DNA from: an uncultured Ruminococcus sp. | GTDB lineage: Bacteria > Bacillota > Clostridia > Lachnospirales > Lachnospiraceae | Direction of reading: 5' to 3' | NCBI GenBank assembly: GCA_946494335.1 | Contig: CAMMBV010000007.1 | Location: forward strand, 30,341 to 94,340 | Length of the DNA: 64,000 nt | Shown: positions 9,809 through 18,905 of the stretch, in pieces | Numbering within the stretch: position 1 is the stretch's first letter | Layout of the letters: each line of letters begins with the position of its first letter | The notes under the pieces: model-generated | Told to the model about the DNA's origin: nothing | Database searches by the model: none | What the model saw: only the letters and a program-made list of their open reading frames with translations | Program-made: the position numbers and the translations under genes

Positions 9809-10034
9809 CGGACATATCCTCCCTCACTTCAATATTTTCAGCGATATGTTTCCCAATGGCAAAACGGGTTCCCCGCACATTAATGATCAGCGCCCCTCTC
9901 TTTTTTTTATTCAGCACACTGACCTTTGCATCGCCCGTCATCCCCAGCGCCGCCAGACGCCGGTCAATATTCACAGGCAGCCGCATCCGCTCCACCAGAT
10001 AGCTTTTTCCTGTCTCTCCCTCTATTAATTTCAT
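9798..10034 (-). CDS. feoA: FeoA family protein
   Basis: The 78-residue SH3-like FeoA protein contains VERMRLPVNIDRRLAALGMTGDAKVSVLNK, typical of the domain, and a C-terminal FAIGKHIAENIEV. FeoA is a small cytoplasmic partner of FeoB. It begins four bases after the coaX stop and overlaps feoB by 11 bases, so iron uptake appears cotranscribed with the pantothenate/CoA genes. Confidence 0.92.
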   Translation of the reverse strand: MKLIEGETGKSYLVERMRLPVNIDRRLAALGMTGDAKVSVLNKKKRGALIINVRGTRFAIGKHIAENIEVREDMSDGE

Positions 10035-10038
10035 GTTT

Positions 10039-10806
10039 TCAGCCCTTATTTTTATTGTAAATGATTAAAAGTCCCTTTAACAGCAGATTGTCATCCAGAA
10101 TCACTTTCTTTTTACAGTAGGGCACAATGGCCTTTGCCAGGCCGCCTGTAGCCACCGCCGTAGCCTTCTTTCCGATTTCCTCTTCAATTCTGGCAATCAT
10201 ACCGTCTACCACCGAGGCATTTCCATAGATAATTCCGCTTTTCATGCAGTCAATGGTATTTTTCCCGATCATCTGCTTGGGCGGCTCCAGACTGATTCCC
10301 TGCAGCTGAGCCGCATGAGCCGTCAGCGAATTCAGGGAAACCATGACCCCCGGAAGGATCATACCGCCAATATAATTTTTCTTTTCATCAATGACACAGA
10401 TGGTAGTTGCCGTTCCCATATCCAGTATAATCAGCGGCAGAGGGTATTCGTTGATCCCTGCCACGGCCCCCGCCACCAGATCACTTCCAAGCTGGGCCGG
10501 ATTGTCCATCAGAATATTCAGTCCGGTCTTGATTCCTGGTCCTACCACCAGAATCTGACGGCGCAGCACTTTTTCCGCCGCCAGACGGACAATACTGGTA
10601 ATCTGCGGCACAACGGAACAGATAATCCCACCCTTGATATCATCTCTTGAAATTCCATATAGTTCCAGCACCACTTTAATGTCGATCGCATATTCCAGTT
10701 CCGTTTTGGTCTTTACGGTCGCCAGCCTTTCGATAAAATAAGTCTGCTTCTCATCCACGCATCCGATCACGATATTGGTATTTCCGATATCTATTGCCAG
10801 AATCAT
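10039..10806 (-). CDS. coaX: Type III pantothenate kinase
   Basis: The 255-residue protein has the CoaX signatures: DIGNTNIVIG at the N-terminus (ATP phosphate binding, catalytic Asp), GSDLVAGAVAG for pantothenate, and LDMGTATTICVID. It phosphorylates pantothenate in the first step of CoA synthesis and, as a family, needs a monovalent cation. It starts three bases after the end of the ECF substrate component and lies in one series with coaBC, so uptake and early CoA synthesis are grouped. Confidence 0.95.
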   Translation of the reverse strand: MILAIDIGNTNIVIGCVDEKQTYFIERLATVKTKTELEYAIDIKVVLELYGISRDDIKGGIICSVVPQITSIVRLAAEKVLRRQILVVGPGIKTGLNILMDNPAQLGSDLVAGAVAGINEYPLPLIILDMGTATTICVIDEKKNYIGGMILPGVMVSLNSLTAHAAQLQGISLEPPKQMIGKNTIDCMKSGIIYGNASVVDGMIARIEEEIGKKATAVATGGLAKAIVPYCKKKVILDDNLLLKGLLIIYNKNKG

Positions 10807-10809
10807 TTT

Positions 10810-11469
10810 CTATACTCCTATATTTTTCATTACTTTCGTATTCATGAGCACTTTACCAATGAGAACGACAATCACTGCCGCCACAATGGCCTCCGGTACT
10901 CCGTTGACGCCGATAACCGCCAGAATCGCCAGATATACATTTCCTGTGATTTCACTGGCCGCAGCGTAACTGTCTCCAAAAAACAGCAGAATCATGTGCA
11001 TCACCAGCAGCGTGTTGGTGAGAGCTCCGGTAAGTCCTGCCAGCGCCAGTCCTGCCGCCGGTACTTTCTTTCCCTTTTTTCCCGCAATCTTTGCCACCAG
11101 CCGGTACACGTAATACGGGGTAATGCCCACCAGAATTCTGGGTACGAAACAGATAATGATGCTGCCAAGTCCCCCGCTGTACTCGCCCAGTGAATAAAAG
11201 GGCGTAAATACAAAGGAGGTCACGCTTGGATTGATGGTATTGTTGATAAAACTGGTCAGTCCGAAGACAAAGCCCAGCGCCGCTCCTTTTTTGGGCCCCA
11301 GCATCAGTGATCCGATAATAACCGGAATATGAATGATGGTCGCTCTCGTAAATCCCAGAGGGATATAGCCGAGAAAGGGTGTGAAAGCCATGATAAAAAT
11401 CAGTGCAGCGAAAAGTGCCACCTGAGTCAGGCTTTTCGTTCTTGACATGGTTGCTGTTGTGTTATTCAT
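10810..11469 (-). CDS. ECF transporter substrate-binding (S) component, probably pantothenate
   Basis: The start is set at 11469, where CAGGAGGAAAAAAATG is found; an open frame runs further upstream without a better site. The 219-residue hydrophobic protein has about six membrane segments and the S-component look (LTQVALFAALIFIMAFTPFLGYIPLG, then IPVIIGSLMLGPKKGAALG). S components capture a vitamin and dock on a shared EcfAAT module, which is not present here. Its place between coaBC and coaX strongly suggests pantothenate; this is an inference from context. Confidence 0.85.
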   Translation of the reverse strand: MNNTTATMSRTKSLTQVALFAALIFIMAFTPFLGYIPLGFTRATIIHIPVIIGSLMLGPKKGAALGFVFGLTSFINNTINPSVTSFVFTPFYSLGEYSGGLGSIIICFVPRILVGITPYYVYRLVAKIAGKKGKKVPAAGLALAGLTGALTNTLLVMHMILLFFGDSYAAASEITGNVYLAILAVIGVNGVPEAIVAAVIVVLIGKVLMNTKVMKNIGV

Positions 11470-11531
11470 TTTTTTCCTCCTGTTACTGTTCCCGCTTTCC
11501 GGGATACAATACATCTTCCCCAATGGGGCGT

Positions 11532-12722
11532 CTACAAGTTACTTAAAATTTTATCCAGGATGGAATGTGCCACCTCGTCCTTACTCATAAGACCAAGGTT
11601 AATCTCTTCCTCCTGTGTAATCAGGGTCACCACATTGGTGTCTGCCTGGAATCCGGCTCCGGCCTCTTTCAGATTGTTTGCCACAATCATATCCAGATGC
11701 TTCTTCACAAGCTTCTCCCTGGAATTACTGATCATATGTTCCGTTTCCATGGAAAATCCACATAAAAACTGTCCTTTTCTTTTATGCTCGCTCAGATATT
11801 GCAGAATATCCCTGGTACGCTCCATGGGAAGCGAAAACTGTTCCTCTTTTTTCTTTACCTTTTCCCTGTTCACACTGACGGGACGGTAATCCGCCACCGC
11901 AGCCGCTTTAATCACAATATCCTGCTCTTCAAAATGTTCTGTCACTGCGCGAAACATATCAGCCGCGCTCACAACAGAAATCATCTTCACATCCATTGGC
12001 GGCTTTAAGCTTACAGGCCCGCTGACAAGCGTCACATCCGCCCCCCGCAGCATGGCGGCCCTTGCAAGAGCATACCCCATCTTGCCGGAAGAATGATTGG
12101 TAATATACCGGACAGGATCCAGCGCTTCCTCGGTGGGGCCTGCCGTCACCATCACCCTTTTTCCTTTCATATCTTTTTCAAAGGCAATTTCCTTTTCGAT
12201 ATACTGATACAGCACATCAGGCTCCGGCATCTTGCCTGATCCCGTATCGCCGCAGGCCAGATAACCACTGGCCGCTTCAATCACCCGGCATCCGTAGCCT
12301 TTTAATTTTTCCATATTATCCTGTACAATGGGATTTTGATACATGGCGGTATTCATGGCCGGCGCAAGCAGAACGGGACAGCGGCAGGCCAGAAAGGTAG
12401 TGGTCAGCATATCGTCGGCTATTCCATTTGCCAGTTTGCCTATTACATTGGCAGTCGCCGGTGCAATCATCAGTACGTCAGCCTGCTTTCCCAGCGACAC
12501 ATGCTCCACTTTATGCTGAAAGTTCCGGTCAAAGGTATCCACAATACATTTATTCCCGCTCAGTGTCTCAAAGGTAATGGGATTGATAAAATTCACGGCA
12601 TGCTCTGTCATGATCACATGAACGCAGGCCCCCTGCTTCACCAACATGCTGACAAGCCCCGCCGTTTTATAGGCGGCGATTCCTCCCGCCACACCGATGA
12701 GCACAGTCTTTCCTTTTAGCAT
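11532..12722 (-). CDS. coaBC: Bifunctional phosphopantothenoylcysteine decarboxylase/phosphopantothenate-cysteine ligase
   Basis: This 396-residue protein joins both domains. The N-terminal flavoprotein part has GVAGGIAAYK, the active-site His region, APATANVIGKLANGIADD and the catalytic Cys loop LACGDTGSGKMPEP (about residues 155-168). The C-terminal CoaB part begins near residue 185 with VTAGPTEEALDPVRYITN and has KAAAVADYRP. It makes 4'-phosphopantetheine from phosphopantothenate and cysteine using CTP and FMN. It lies in a leftward series with the ECF component and coaX. Confidence 0.95.
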   Translation of the reverse strand: MLKGKTVLIGVAGGIAAYKTAGLVSMLVKQGACVHVIMTEHAVNFINPITFETLSGNKCIVDTFDRNFQHKVEHVSLGKQADVLMIAPATANVIGKLANGIADDMLTTTFLACRCPVLLAPAMNTAMYQNPIVQDNMEKLKGYGCRVIEAASGYLACGDTGSGKMPEPDVLYQYIEKEIAFEKDMKGKRVMVTAGPTEEALDPVRYITNHSSGKMGYALARAAMLRGADVTLVSGPVSLKPPMDVKMISVVSAADMFRAVTEHFEEQDIVIKAAAVADYRPVSVNREKVKKKEEQFSLPMERTRDILQYLSEHKRKGQFLCGFSMETEHMISNSREKLVKKHLDMIVANNLKEAGAGFQADTNVVTLITQEEEINLGLMSKDEVAHSILDKILSNL

Positions 12723-12761
12723 AACTTCCCCTCCTTTTGCATCCAGATTATTATATAAAAC

Positions 12762-14918
12762 TTACCCGCTTATTTCAATAATATAAGTACCATTTTTCTC
12801 AAAAACCACCTGACCGGTATTTTTCAGAAGCGTTTCATTTAAGGTTCCGTATTTTTCTCTTTCCAGAGCCCCCACATAAATATATCGAACCTCATATTTA
12901 TCCAGCAGCTCCTTTACCTCTTCTTCATTCCCAGACGTATAAATAGTTTCCACGTCGGCTTTTCTTTCGTTGAGCTCTTCCACATCGCCGCGCCACAGCC
13001 ACTCATGCACATACCAGCCCATCACGCAGGGAAGCCCGGTCATGGCTGACACTCTCTGATAATCAGAATAGCTGTCGCCGCAGGCTTCCACAATCACCGG
13101 ACTGCCCTTTACATTTTCATTCAGCCAGGCGATGGCATCTGCGTCTTCCGGGAAATCTTCCTCCAGGTAAGCTGTCACATCCAGCCCGGGAAAAGCCTCC
13201 AGCGACAGATCATCCCCATACCAGGCGGAACCTGCATTGATAATATACCCGAAAGTAGACACCAGACAGATTCCTGTCACAATTCCCGTGACATACAATC
13301 CCCTGGACCGGTGCAGCAGGAAGCGGATCAGAATATAGGCCATACAGATGCCAAAAAGGGCAAATGCCTGATAGGTCAGCTTAAACATGGTATTGGCTCT
13401 GGCAAAACCTTCCTCGTAGATATCCCGGACATAAACCAGTTCCGGCACCAGCACCAGCCCGATGGCGCACAGCGCCAGTCCTCCGATATAGAGATCCTGC
13501 AAAGGCATCCGGCAGAATATACTGCGGAAACGTCCCATCTTGCCTCTTTTTTTCACTGCCGCCGTGATCATCCAGATCAGGAAGACAGTACACATGACAA
13601 AGGGCAGTCCCCAGACCACCAGCAGCTGTTTGAGTGAACTGTGATTTTGGGCCGGAGCGATTCCGGAAACCATAGTCTTAAAGCTTAAAGTAAATGGAAG
13701 CGCCGCCGCCGTGGAAACCACCAATATCCAGGCGCCCTGAGCTGCACTTTTGATTACCGTATATCTCCAGGAAAATTCCCCTTCCCGCAGATTCCGATAC
13801 ACAACCACTGCCAAAATCACCACAAAATATATGGCAAAGTCCCAGTAATTGGTAAAATGGAAAATTCCGGTAAGAAGGCCAAACATCAAAATATGAATCT
13901 GCAGAAAGTCTTTTTTAATCCGTTCCCACAGATTTAAACGCCTGCGCTCCTTTCTGGTCAGCAGAGGACTTTTCATAAACGAATACGTAAGTCCCACTGT
14001 CAGAAGCACAAACATCAGATTGACCACATGAGCATGAAGATCTCCCAACACAAAGGAATAGGCCGGGAATTCATGTATTGTCTTATCATTCCCTTTCGGA
14101 TAGTAGCCAATATACCTGGTGGAATTGGGAAACCAGTACGTGTAGTCACTGTCATGGCCCAGAAAACCCCGGAACCATTTCAGCAGATGGCCAGCCAGTA
14201 CGTAATGCATGTTTCCGGCCATGGACACAGCCATGCCTGCCAGCACTCCCGCCGGCACAGCCGCCCTTGCTCTTTTCCTCTTCCCTGATACCCTGTCCTC
14301 CCAGATCTGCCTGACAAGGGCAAAGGGCAGCATAAACGCCAGAGCCGCCACCAGTGTCCGCATTACATGATACGTTTCCTGTATTCTGGTTAAGGTCAGC
14401 TTTGTAAGAAAAACGGCGTAATACTGACCGCCGTAATAGTAGTTGATGGGTTCTCCTCCGTACCAGATATCCGGTGCAGGAAGGGTCTGGCTGCGCATCA
14501 TGGAAGCCATAAATCCGTAATCCATAAATTTTTCCGTTCCATATGCAGCCGCATGAAAACCCGAAAGATAAGTCCAGCCCAGAAACAGAAGAAGAAAGAG
14601 AATCTCTTCTCCCAGAATAAGCCCGCCGTTTTCTCTTGTCAGCCAGAAAACACTTTTTCCTTTTTTCAGACGATACCAGAAGATTCCCGTATTGACCAGG
14701 ATACAAAAAAGGACCACTCCGATACAGGATGCCGAAGTAAATGGGAGAATTCCGGCACAGACCAGTACCCAGAGAATAAATCCGGAAACAGCTATTCCCA
14801 GAACTTTCGAAAAAAGCCATCCTCCGTCTTTAAAATCCCGGAACAACATCTTCGACAGCGGCATAAAAGAGGCGCCCAGTACCAGCATGGCTGCCCACCA
14901 TATCAAACATGTACCCAT
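12762..14918 (-). CDS. DUF2298 polytopic membrane protein
   Basis: The 718-residue protein has at least eleven hydrophobic segments. Its large loops carry motifs typical of DUF2298 proteins: the NYYYGGQYYAVFLTKLT segment, FPAYSFVLGDLHAHVVNL, and a soluble C-terminal part with WLNENVKGSPVIVEA..YSDYQRVSAMTGLPCVMGW. Such proteins resemble lipid-linked-sugar dependent glycosyltransferases of the GT-C type; function is not established. A GT2 gene begins just upstream on the same strand (ten-base gap), so the pair may build or transfer a surface sugar. Confidence 0.85.
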   Translation of the reverse strand: MGTCLIWWAAMLVLGASFMPLSKMLFRDFKDGGWLFSKVLGIAVSGFILWVLVCAGILPFTSASCIGVVLFCILVNTGIFWYRLKKGKSVFWLTRENGGLILGEEILFLLLFLGWTYLSGFHAAAYGTEKFMDYGFMASMMRSQTLPAPDIWYGGEPINYYYGGQYYAVFLTKLTLTRIQETYHVMRTLVAALAFMLPFALVRQIWEDRVSGKRKRARAAVPAGVLAGMAVSMAGNMHYVLAGHLLKWFRGFLGHDSDYTYWFPNSTRYIGYYPKGNDKTIHEFPAYSFVLGDLHAHVVNLMFVLLTVGLTYSFMKSPLLTRKERRRLNLWERIKKDFLQIHILMFGLLTGIFHFTNYWDFAIYFVVILAVVVYRNLREGEFSWRYTVIKSAAQGAWILVVSTAAALPFTLSFKTMVSGIAPAQNHSSLKQLLVVWGLPFVMCTVFLIWMITAAVKKRGKMGRFRSIFCRMPLQDLYIGGLALCAIGLVLVPELVYVRDIYEEGFARANTMFKLTYQAFALFGICMAYILIRFLLHRSRGLYVTGIVTGICLVSTFGYIINAGSAWYGDDLSLEAFPGLDVTAYLEEDFPEDADAIAWLNENVKGSPVIVEACGDSYSDYQRVSAMTGLPCVMGWYVHEWLWRGDVEELNERKADVETIYTSGNEEEVKELLDKYEVRYIYVGALEREKYGTLNETLLKNTGQVVFEKNGTYIIEISG

Positions 14919-14928
14919 TAAAATCTCC

Positions 14929-15645
14929 TCACACTTTCCTGTATTTTTTCCTCAGATAACCAAATTCAACAAGAGCCCTTCGTCCCATAGCGCAGATTTT
15001 GCGGAAATTAACGGAATTTTTGCCTCCCTGCCGGGGGCGGAAAGTAATCGGATAGTACTTTACCGTCCTCAGGCTTTTCTTATACAATACGCTGATTATT
15101 ACATTGGCCAGATGATAATTCCTGGGTACCAGTTTCAGTATTTTATCCAGTTCATCACTTTTCATCAGCCTGAAGGGCGTATTGATATCCTCCATCCAGA
15201 CGCCGAAATTCAGGAAGACTACCAGCTTCAGCGTTTTCGTTACAACTACCCTGCCAAAGCCATCCTGACGATGGCGTCTGGAACCCAGAAGAAGTCCGGC
15301 GCTGCGTCTTTCTTCCCACAATGGCCAGAATTCTTCCGGCAGTGTCTGGCCGTCTGAATCTGTCTGAAAAATATACGTTGCTCCTCCCGCAATGGCACGC
15401 CGGTATCCGTAAAGCACTGCAGCTCCATGGCCGCCATTTTCCTTTGTCTCCACCAGAAGATAAGGATGGGTATTCTGAAGCTTTGAAGCAATATCGCGTG
15501 TTCTGTCCGTACTGCCGTCATCTATCAGCAGAACCCTGGAATCTTCACCTGTTTTTTTCACAATTTCATGCCATTCATCCAGCACAGCTTCGATATTCTT
15601 TTCTTCATTATAGGCCGGTATTACTACCCACAGACTTTCTTTCAT
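14929..15645 (-). CDS. GT2 glycosyltransferase, polyprenyl-phosphate sugar synthase-like
   Basis: Start chosen at 15645 (GGGAGAAATCGATG), because the longer open frame would run through the terminator hairpin at 15669-15697. The 238-residue protein begins WVVIPAYNEEKNIEAVLDEW, has LLIDDGSTDRT and the metal-binding FQTDSDGQTLPEEFW, and ends in a basic stretch. There are no clear membrane segments. This matches the DPM1/DPG-synthase-like branch, which loads sugars onto a polyprenyl phosphate. It would supply the adjacent DUF2298 protein; this pairing is inferred. Confidence 0.88.
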   Translation of the reverse strand: MKESLWVVIPAYNEEKNIEAVLDEWHEIVKKTGEDSRVLLIDDGSTDRTRDIASKLQNTHPYLLVETKENGGHGAAVLYGYRRAIAGGATYIFQTDSDGQTLPEEFWPLWEERRSAGLLLGSRRHRQDGFGRVVVTKTLKLVVFLNFGVWMEDINTPFRLMKSDELDKILKLVPRNYHLANVIISVLYKKSLRTVKYYPITFRPRQGGKNSVNFRKICAMGRRALVEFGYLRKKYRKV

Positions 15646-15668
15646 CGATTTCTCCCTGTTGACCTTCA

Positions 15669-15697
15669 AAAGGCTGTTGCCAGCGGCAACAGCCTTT
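15669..15697 (-). terminator. Intrinsic terminator after the liv-cytidylate kinase transcript
   Basis: A perfect 13-bp stem, AAAGGCTGTTGCC (15669-15681) with GGCAACAGCCTTT (15685-15697), has a 3-nt loop and lies two bases beyond the kinase stop codon at 15701. The downstream T run on the minus strand is short (TTTTGAAGG). Confidence 0.7.
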
Positions 15698-15700
15698 CTT

Positions 15701-16321
15701 TTACTCATATCTGATTTTCAGATAACTTTTAATCTCTTCCACACATTTTTCAAATCCCAGCTTGCGGCTGTTCAGACACAGATCATAATTTCTTGCATCA
15801 CTCCAAGATCTGCCGGTATAGTGGTGATAAAAATCTCCTCTGTACTTATCTACCCTGGCAATATATTTCTCCATTTCTTTCTGGCTCATGCTGTTGCGCA
15901 GCATTGCCTGCTCCAGGCAGAATTCCCGGTCCGCATGCACGAAAACGCTGGTCACATTGTCAAAATTCCGCAGAATAAAATCGGCGCATCTTCCTATAAT
16001 CACACAGGATTCCTGCCGCGCCAGCTGCTTGATAATCTTTGCCTGATAGTTGAAAAGGTTATCCTTCGACACGAAACCGTCACTTTCCGGGTTGATCAGA
16101 TCACCGCTGTAAACCTTTTTCGTCAGCTTCTGAAGCAGACCAATATCCAGTTTCTCATCGGACTTGCCGAAAAGCTTTTCCGAAATCCCACTGTCCTCCG
16201 AAGCCATTTTCAGAATTTCTCTGTTGTAGCAATGGATTCCCAGCTCCCTGGCCAACATCTCGCCAATGGTCTTTCCGCCGCTTCCGTACTGCCTGGCTAT
16301 GGTAATAACAATATTTTCCAT
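15701..16321 (-). CDS. Cytidylate kinase-like family protein
   Basis: The ATG at 16321, preceded by CAGGAGGGGGACGGT, gives 206 residues. The P-loop ITIARQYGSGGKTIGEMLA is at the N-terminus, and IIGRCADFIL and the Arg-rich lid region follow. It belongs to the cytidylate-kinase-like family (AAK/Cmk-like 2) common in Clostridia, distinct from canonical Cmk; the substrate is unproven. It begins 16 bases after livF and precedes a strong terminator, so it is the last gene of the transporter transcript. Confidence 0.85.
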   Translation of the reverse strand: MENIVITIARQYGSGGKTIGEMLARELGIHCYNREILKMASEDSGISEKLFGKSDEKLDIGLLQKLTKKVYSGDLINPESDGFVSKDNLFNYQAKIIKQLARQESCVIIGRCADFILRNFDNVTSVFVHADREFCLEQAMLRNSMSQKEMEKYIARVDKYRGDFYHHYTGRSWSDARNYDLCLNSRKLGFEKCVEEIKSYLKIRYE

Positions 16322-16337
16322 ACCGTCCCCCTCCTGA

Positions 16338-17048
16338 TTATTCACCTAAATAGGCTTTCTTAACAGAATCATCATTCATCAGTTCTTTTGCATCCCCGGA
16401 AAGTACAAAGTTTCCTGTCTCCAGTACATAGGCTCTGTCAGCGATACTCAGCGCTTTTTTCGCGTTCTGCTCCACCAGAAGAACCGTTGTTCCGCCTGCG
16501 CTTACAGACTGAATAATATCAAAAATTTCATTGACCAGAATAGGGGAAAGTCCCATAGACGGTTCATCCATTACAATCAGCTTGGGATGAGACATTAAAG
16601 CCCGTCCCATGGCCAGCATCTGCTGTTCACCGCCGGAAAGAGTTCCGGCCAGCTGATTTCTCCGTTCTTCCAGACGCGGGAAACGCTCGTACACCATCTG
16701 CAGCGTTTCTTCCACCTCTTTTTTGTCGTTTCTGGTATAAGCTCCCATTTTAAGATTCTGATATACCGTAAAATCAGCAAAGACACGTCTGCCCTCCGGT
16801 ACGTGAGCCATTCCCATAGAAACGATCTTATGAGCCGGCATACGGGTAATATCGGTTCCTTCAAAAGTGACCGTTCCTTTTTTCGGTGCAATCAGTCCCG
16901 TAATTGTGTGAAGGATTGTAGTCTTGCCCGCTCCGTTTGCTCCGATCAGTGCGATTACTTCGCCCTCATTTACTTCAAAGGAGACTCCTTTTATCGCCTG
17001 GATGACTCCATAATAGACCTCCAGGTCTTTTATCTCCAGCATTGCCAT
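16338..17048 (-). CDS. livF: Branched-chain amino acid-type ABC transporter ATPase LivF
   Basis: The 236-residue ATPase has Walker A GANGAGKTT, the signature LSGGEQQMLAMGRAL and Walker B LIVMDEPSMGLSP, with the LivF-type ending VLETGNFVLSGDAKEL. It pairs with LivG to drive the LivH/LivM channel. It is fourth in the leftward livH-livM-livG-livF run. Confidence 0.94.
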   Translation of the reverse strand: MAMLEIKDLEVYYGVIQAIKGVSFEVNEGEVIALIGANGAGKTTILHTITGLIAPKKGTVTFEGTDITRMPAHKIVSMGMAHVPEGRRVFADFTVYQNLKMGAYTRNDKKEVEETLQMVYERFPRLEERRNQLAGTLSGGEQQMLAMGRALMSHPKLIVMDEPSMGLSPILVNEIFDIIQSVSAGGTTVLLVEQNAKKALSIADRAYVLETGNFVLSGDAKELMNDDSVKKAYLGE

Positions 17049-17060
17049 ACGTTTTTCCTC

Positions 17061-17819
17061 CTATTCTCCCAGATATGCCGTGATTACTTCCGGATTGTTC
17101 AGAACATCGCTGGTATTGCCCTGCGCCAGAACTTCACCGAAATTCAGTACTGTCAGTTTCTCACAGATACCGGACACCAGTTTCATATCATGTTCAATAA
17201 GGAGAATCGTCATGTTGAATTTCTCCCGCACAAACTGTATGGTTTCCATCAATTCTTTCGTCTCATTGGGATTCATTCCCGCCGCCGGCTCATCCAGAAG
17301 AATCAGTTTGGGCTCTGTGGCAAGGGCTCTGGCAATCTCCAGCTTTCTCTGTTTTCCATAGGGAAGATTGGATGCCAGATAATCCGCCTCTTTTTCCAGT
17401 CCGAAAACTTCCAGAAGCTCCATGGCTTTTTCATTCATTTCTTTTTCCACCCGATGATATCTGGGCAGACGGAAAATTCCTTCAATCGTTGTATAATGAT
17501 GTTTATTATGCAGCCCTGCTTTTACATTATCCAGAACCGGCATATCCTTAAACAGCCGGATATTCTGAAAGGTTCTGGCAATCCCCGCCTTATTGATGTC
17601 AATGGTCCGTTTTCCCGTAATATCCGTTCCATCCAGCTTTACAATCCCTTCGTCCGGCTTGTAAACGCCGGTGAGCAGATTAAATATAGTGGTTTTCCCC
17701 GCTCCGTTGGGGCCGATCAGCCCGTATAATTCGCCCTGCTCTATGGACAGATCTACCGCATTGACAGCCCGAAGGCCGCCGAAGGAAATTCCAAGATTTT
17801 TCACATCCAGTAATGCCAT
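17061..17819 (-). CDS. livG: Branched-chain amino acid-type ABC transporter ATPase LivG
   Basis: The 252-residue ATPase has Walker A GPNGAGKTT, the LivG-type signature LPYGKQRKLEIARAL and Walker B LILLDEPAAGMNP, and ends with the HAAT-type NNPEVITAYLGE segment. It sits between livM and livF with short gaps. Confidence 0.94.
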   Translation of the reverse strand: MALLDVKNLGISFGGLRAVNAVDLSIEQGELYGLIGPNGAGKTTIFNLLTGVYKPDEGIVKLDGTDITGKRTIDINKAGIARTFQNIRLFKDMPVLDNVKAGLHNKHHYTTIEGIFRLPRYHRVEKEMNEKAMELLEVFGLEKEADYLASNLPYGKQRKLEIARALATEPKLILLDEPAAGMNPNETKELMETIQFVREKFNMTILLIEHDMKLVSGICEKLTVLNFGEVLAQGNTSDVLNNPEVITAYLGE

Positions 17820-17825
17820 CTTCTC

Positions 17826-18893
17826 TTACGCCTCCTTTGCCGTCTTCTTCTTTTTTATCAGTCGTTTCAAGGAGTGCTTTTCCCTCCACTCCAGCGACTT
17901 GGGCGCCCAGTTAAAGAGCATCATCAGAATCAGAACAATGGCGTAGATCAGCATCCGGTAATCGGAAAGCCCGCGCAGCAGCTCCGGCAGCAAGGTCAGA
18001 ATAACAGCAGCGATAATAGAGCCGCGCATGTTTCCGATTCCTCCCAGCACCACAAACACCAGAATCATAATCGACATATTATAGCCAAAGTTCTTGGGCA
18101 GCGCTGTCAGCGTTGACAGGTTATGAGCGTACAGCACGCCGGCAGCCCCTGCAAGAGCGGCTGAGACGGAAAAAGCCATCAGTTTGTACTTTGTAATATT
18201 AATTCCTACAGATTCCGCCGCAATCCGGTTATCGCGGATGGCCATAATCGCTCTTCCGTCTCTGGAATTTACCATGTTCAGAATAACAAAGAGCGTAATT
18301 ATAATCAGAATCACACCGATTAAAAATGTGGAATCCTGAGGTGTCCCCGTAATTCCCTGGGGGCCGTTGACAATCACTTCTCCTTCCGGCTGCAGATTCA
18401 GCGAAATGGAATCTTTTGTGGAAAAATGAAAACCAGCAGCATCTTTTCCAATATAGAGAACATTGACCAGGTTTTTGATAATTTCACCAAAAGCCAGCGT
18501 AACGATAGCCAGATAATCTCCCCGCAGACGAAGTACCGGAATACCAATCAGGATTCCGAACACGCCTGCAGCCACAGCGCCCAGAATCAGCGCCAGAATA
18601 AATCTTACTGCTGAAACCGTGATGATTTCTTCCATGCATTTCGAGAAAAATGCGCTGCTAAAAGCTCCCACGCACATAAATCCCGCATGACCCAGACTCA
18701 GCTCACCCAGGATGCCTACAACCAGGTTCAAAGAAAGAGCCAGTATAACATATACGCACAGAGGAACCAACAATCCTTCCATCAGACTGGAAAGATTGCC
18801 CGTACTCAAAAGAAGCTGTACGATAATAAACGCCACAACGACGATACCGTATGTGATTATATTGCTTTTTGTTTGTTTGTTTATCTTTTTCAC
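17826..18893 (-). CDS. livM: Branched-chain amino acid-type ABC transporter permease LivM
   Basis: The 355-residue permease has about nine or ten membrane segments and LivM motifs: GELSLGHAGFMCVGAF near residue 66, LRGDYLAIVTLAFGEII, and ESVGINITKYKLMAFSVSAALAGAAG. The N-terminus begins with a Lys-rich stretch before the first membrane helix. It forms the channel with LivH. Confidence 0.94.
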   Translation of the reverse strand: MKKINKQTKSNIITYGIVVVAFIIVQLLLSTGNLSSLMEGLLVPLCVYVILALSLNLVVGILGELSLGHAGFMCVGAFSSAFFSKCMEEIITVSAVRFILALILGAVAAGVFGILIGIPVLRLRGDYLAIVTLAFGEIIKNLVNVLYIGKDAAGFHFSTKDSISLNLQPEGEVIVNGPQGITGTPQDSTFLIGVILIIITLFVILNMVNSRDGRAIMAIRDNRIAAESVGINITKYKLMAFSVSAALAGAAGVLYAHNLSTLTALPKNFGYNMSIMILVFVVLGGIGNMRGSIIAAVILTLLPELLRGLSDYRMLIYAIVLILMMLFNWAPKSLEWREKHSLKRLIKKKKTAKEA

Positions 18894-18905
18894 TTTTTTG
18901 TCCCC

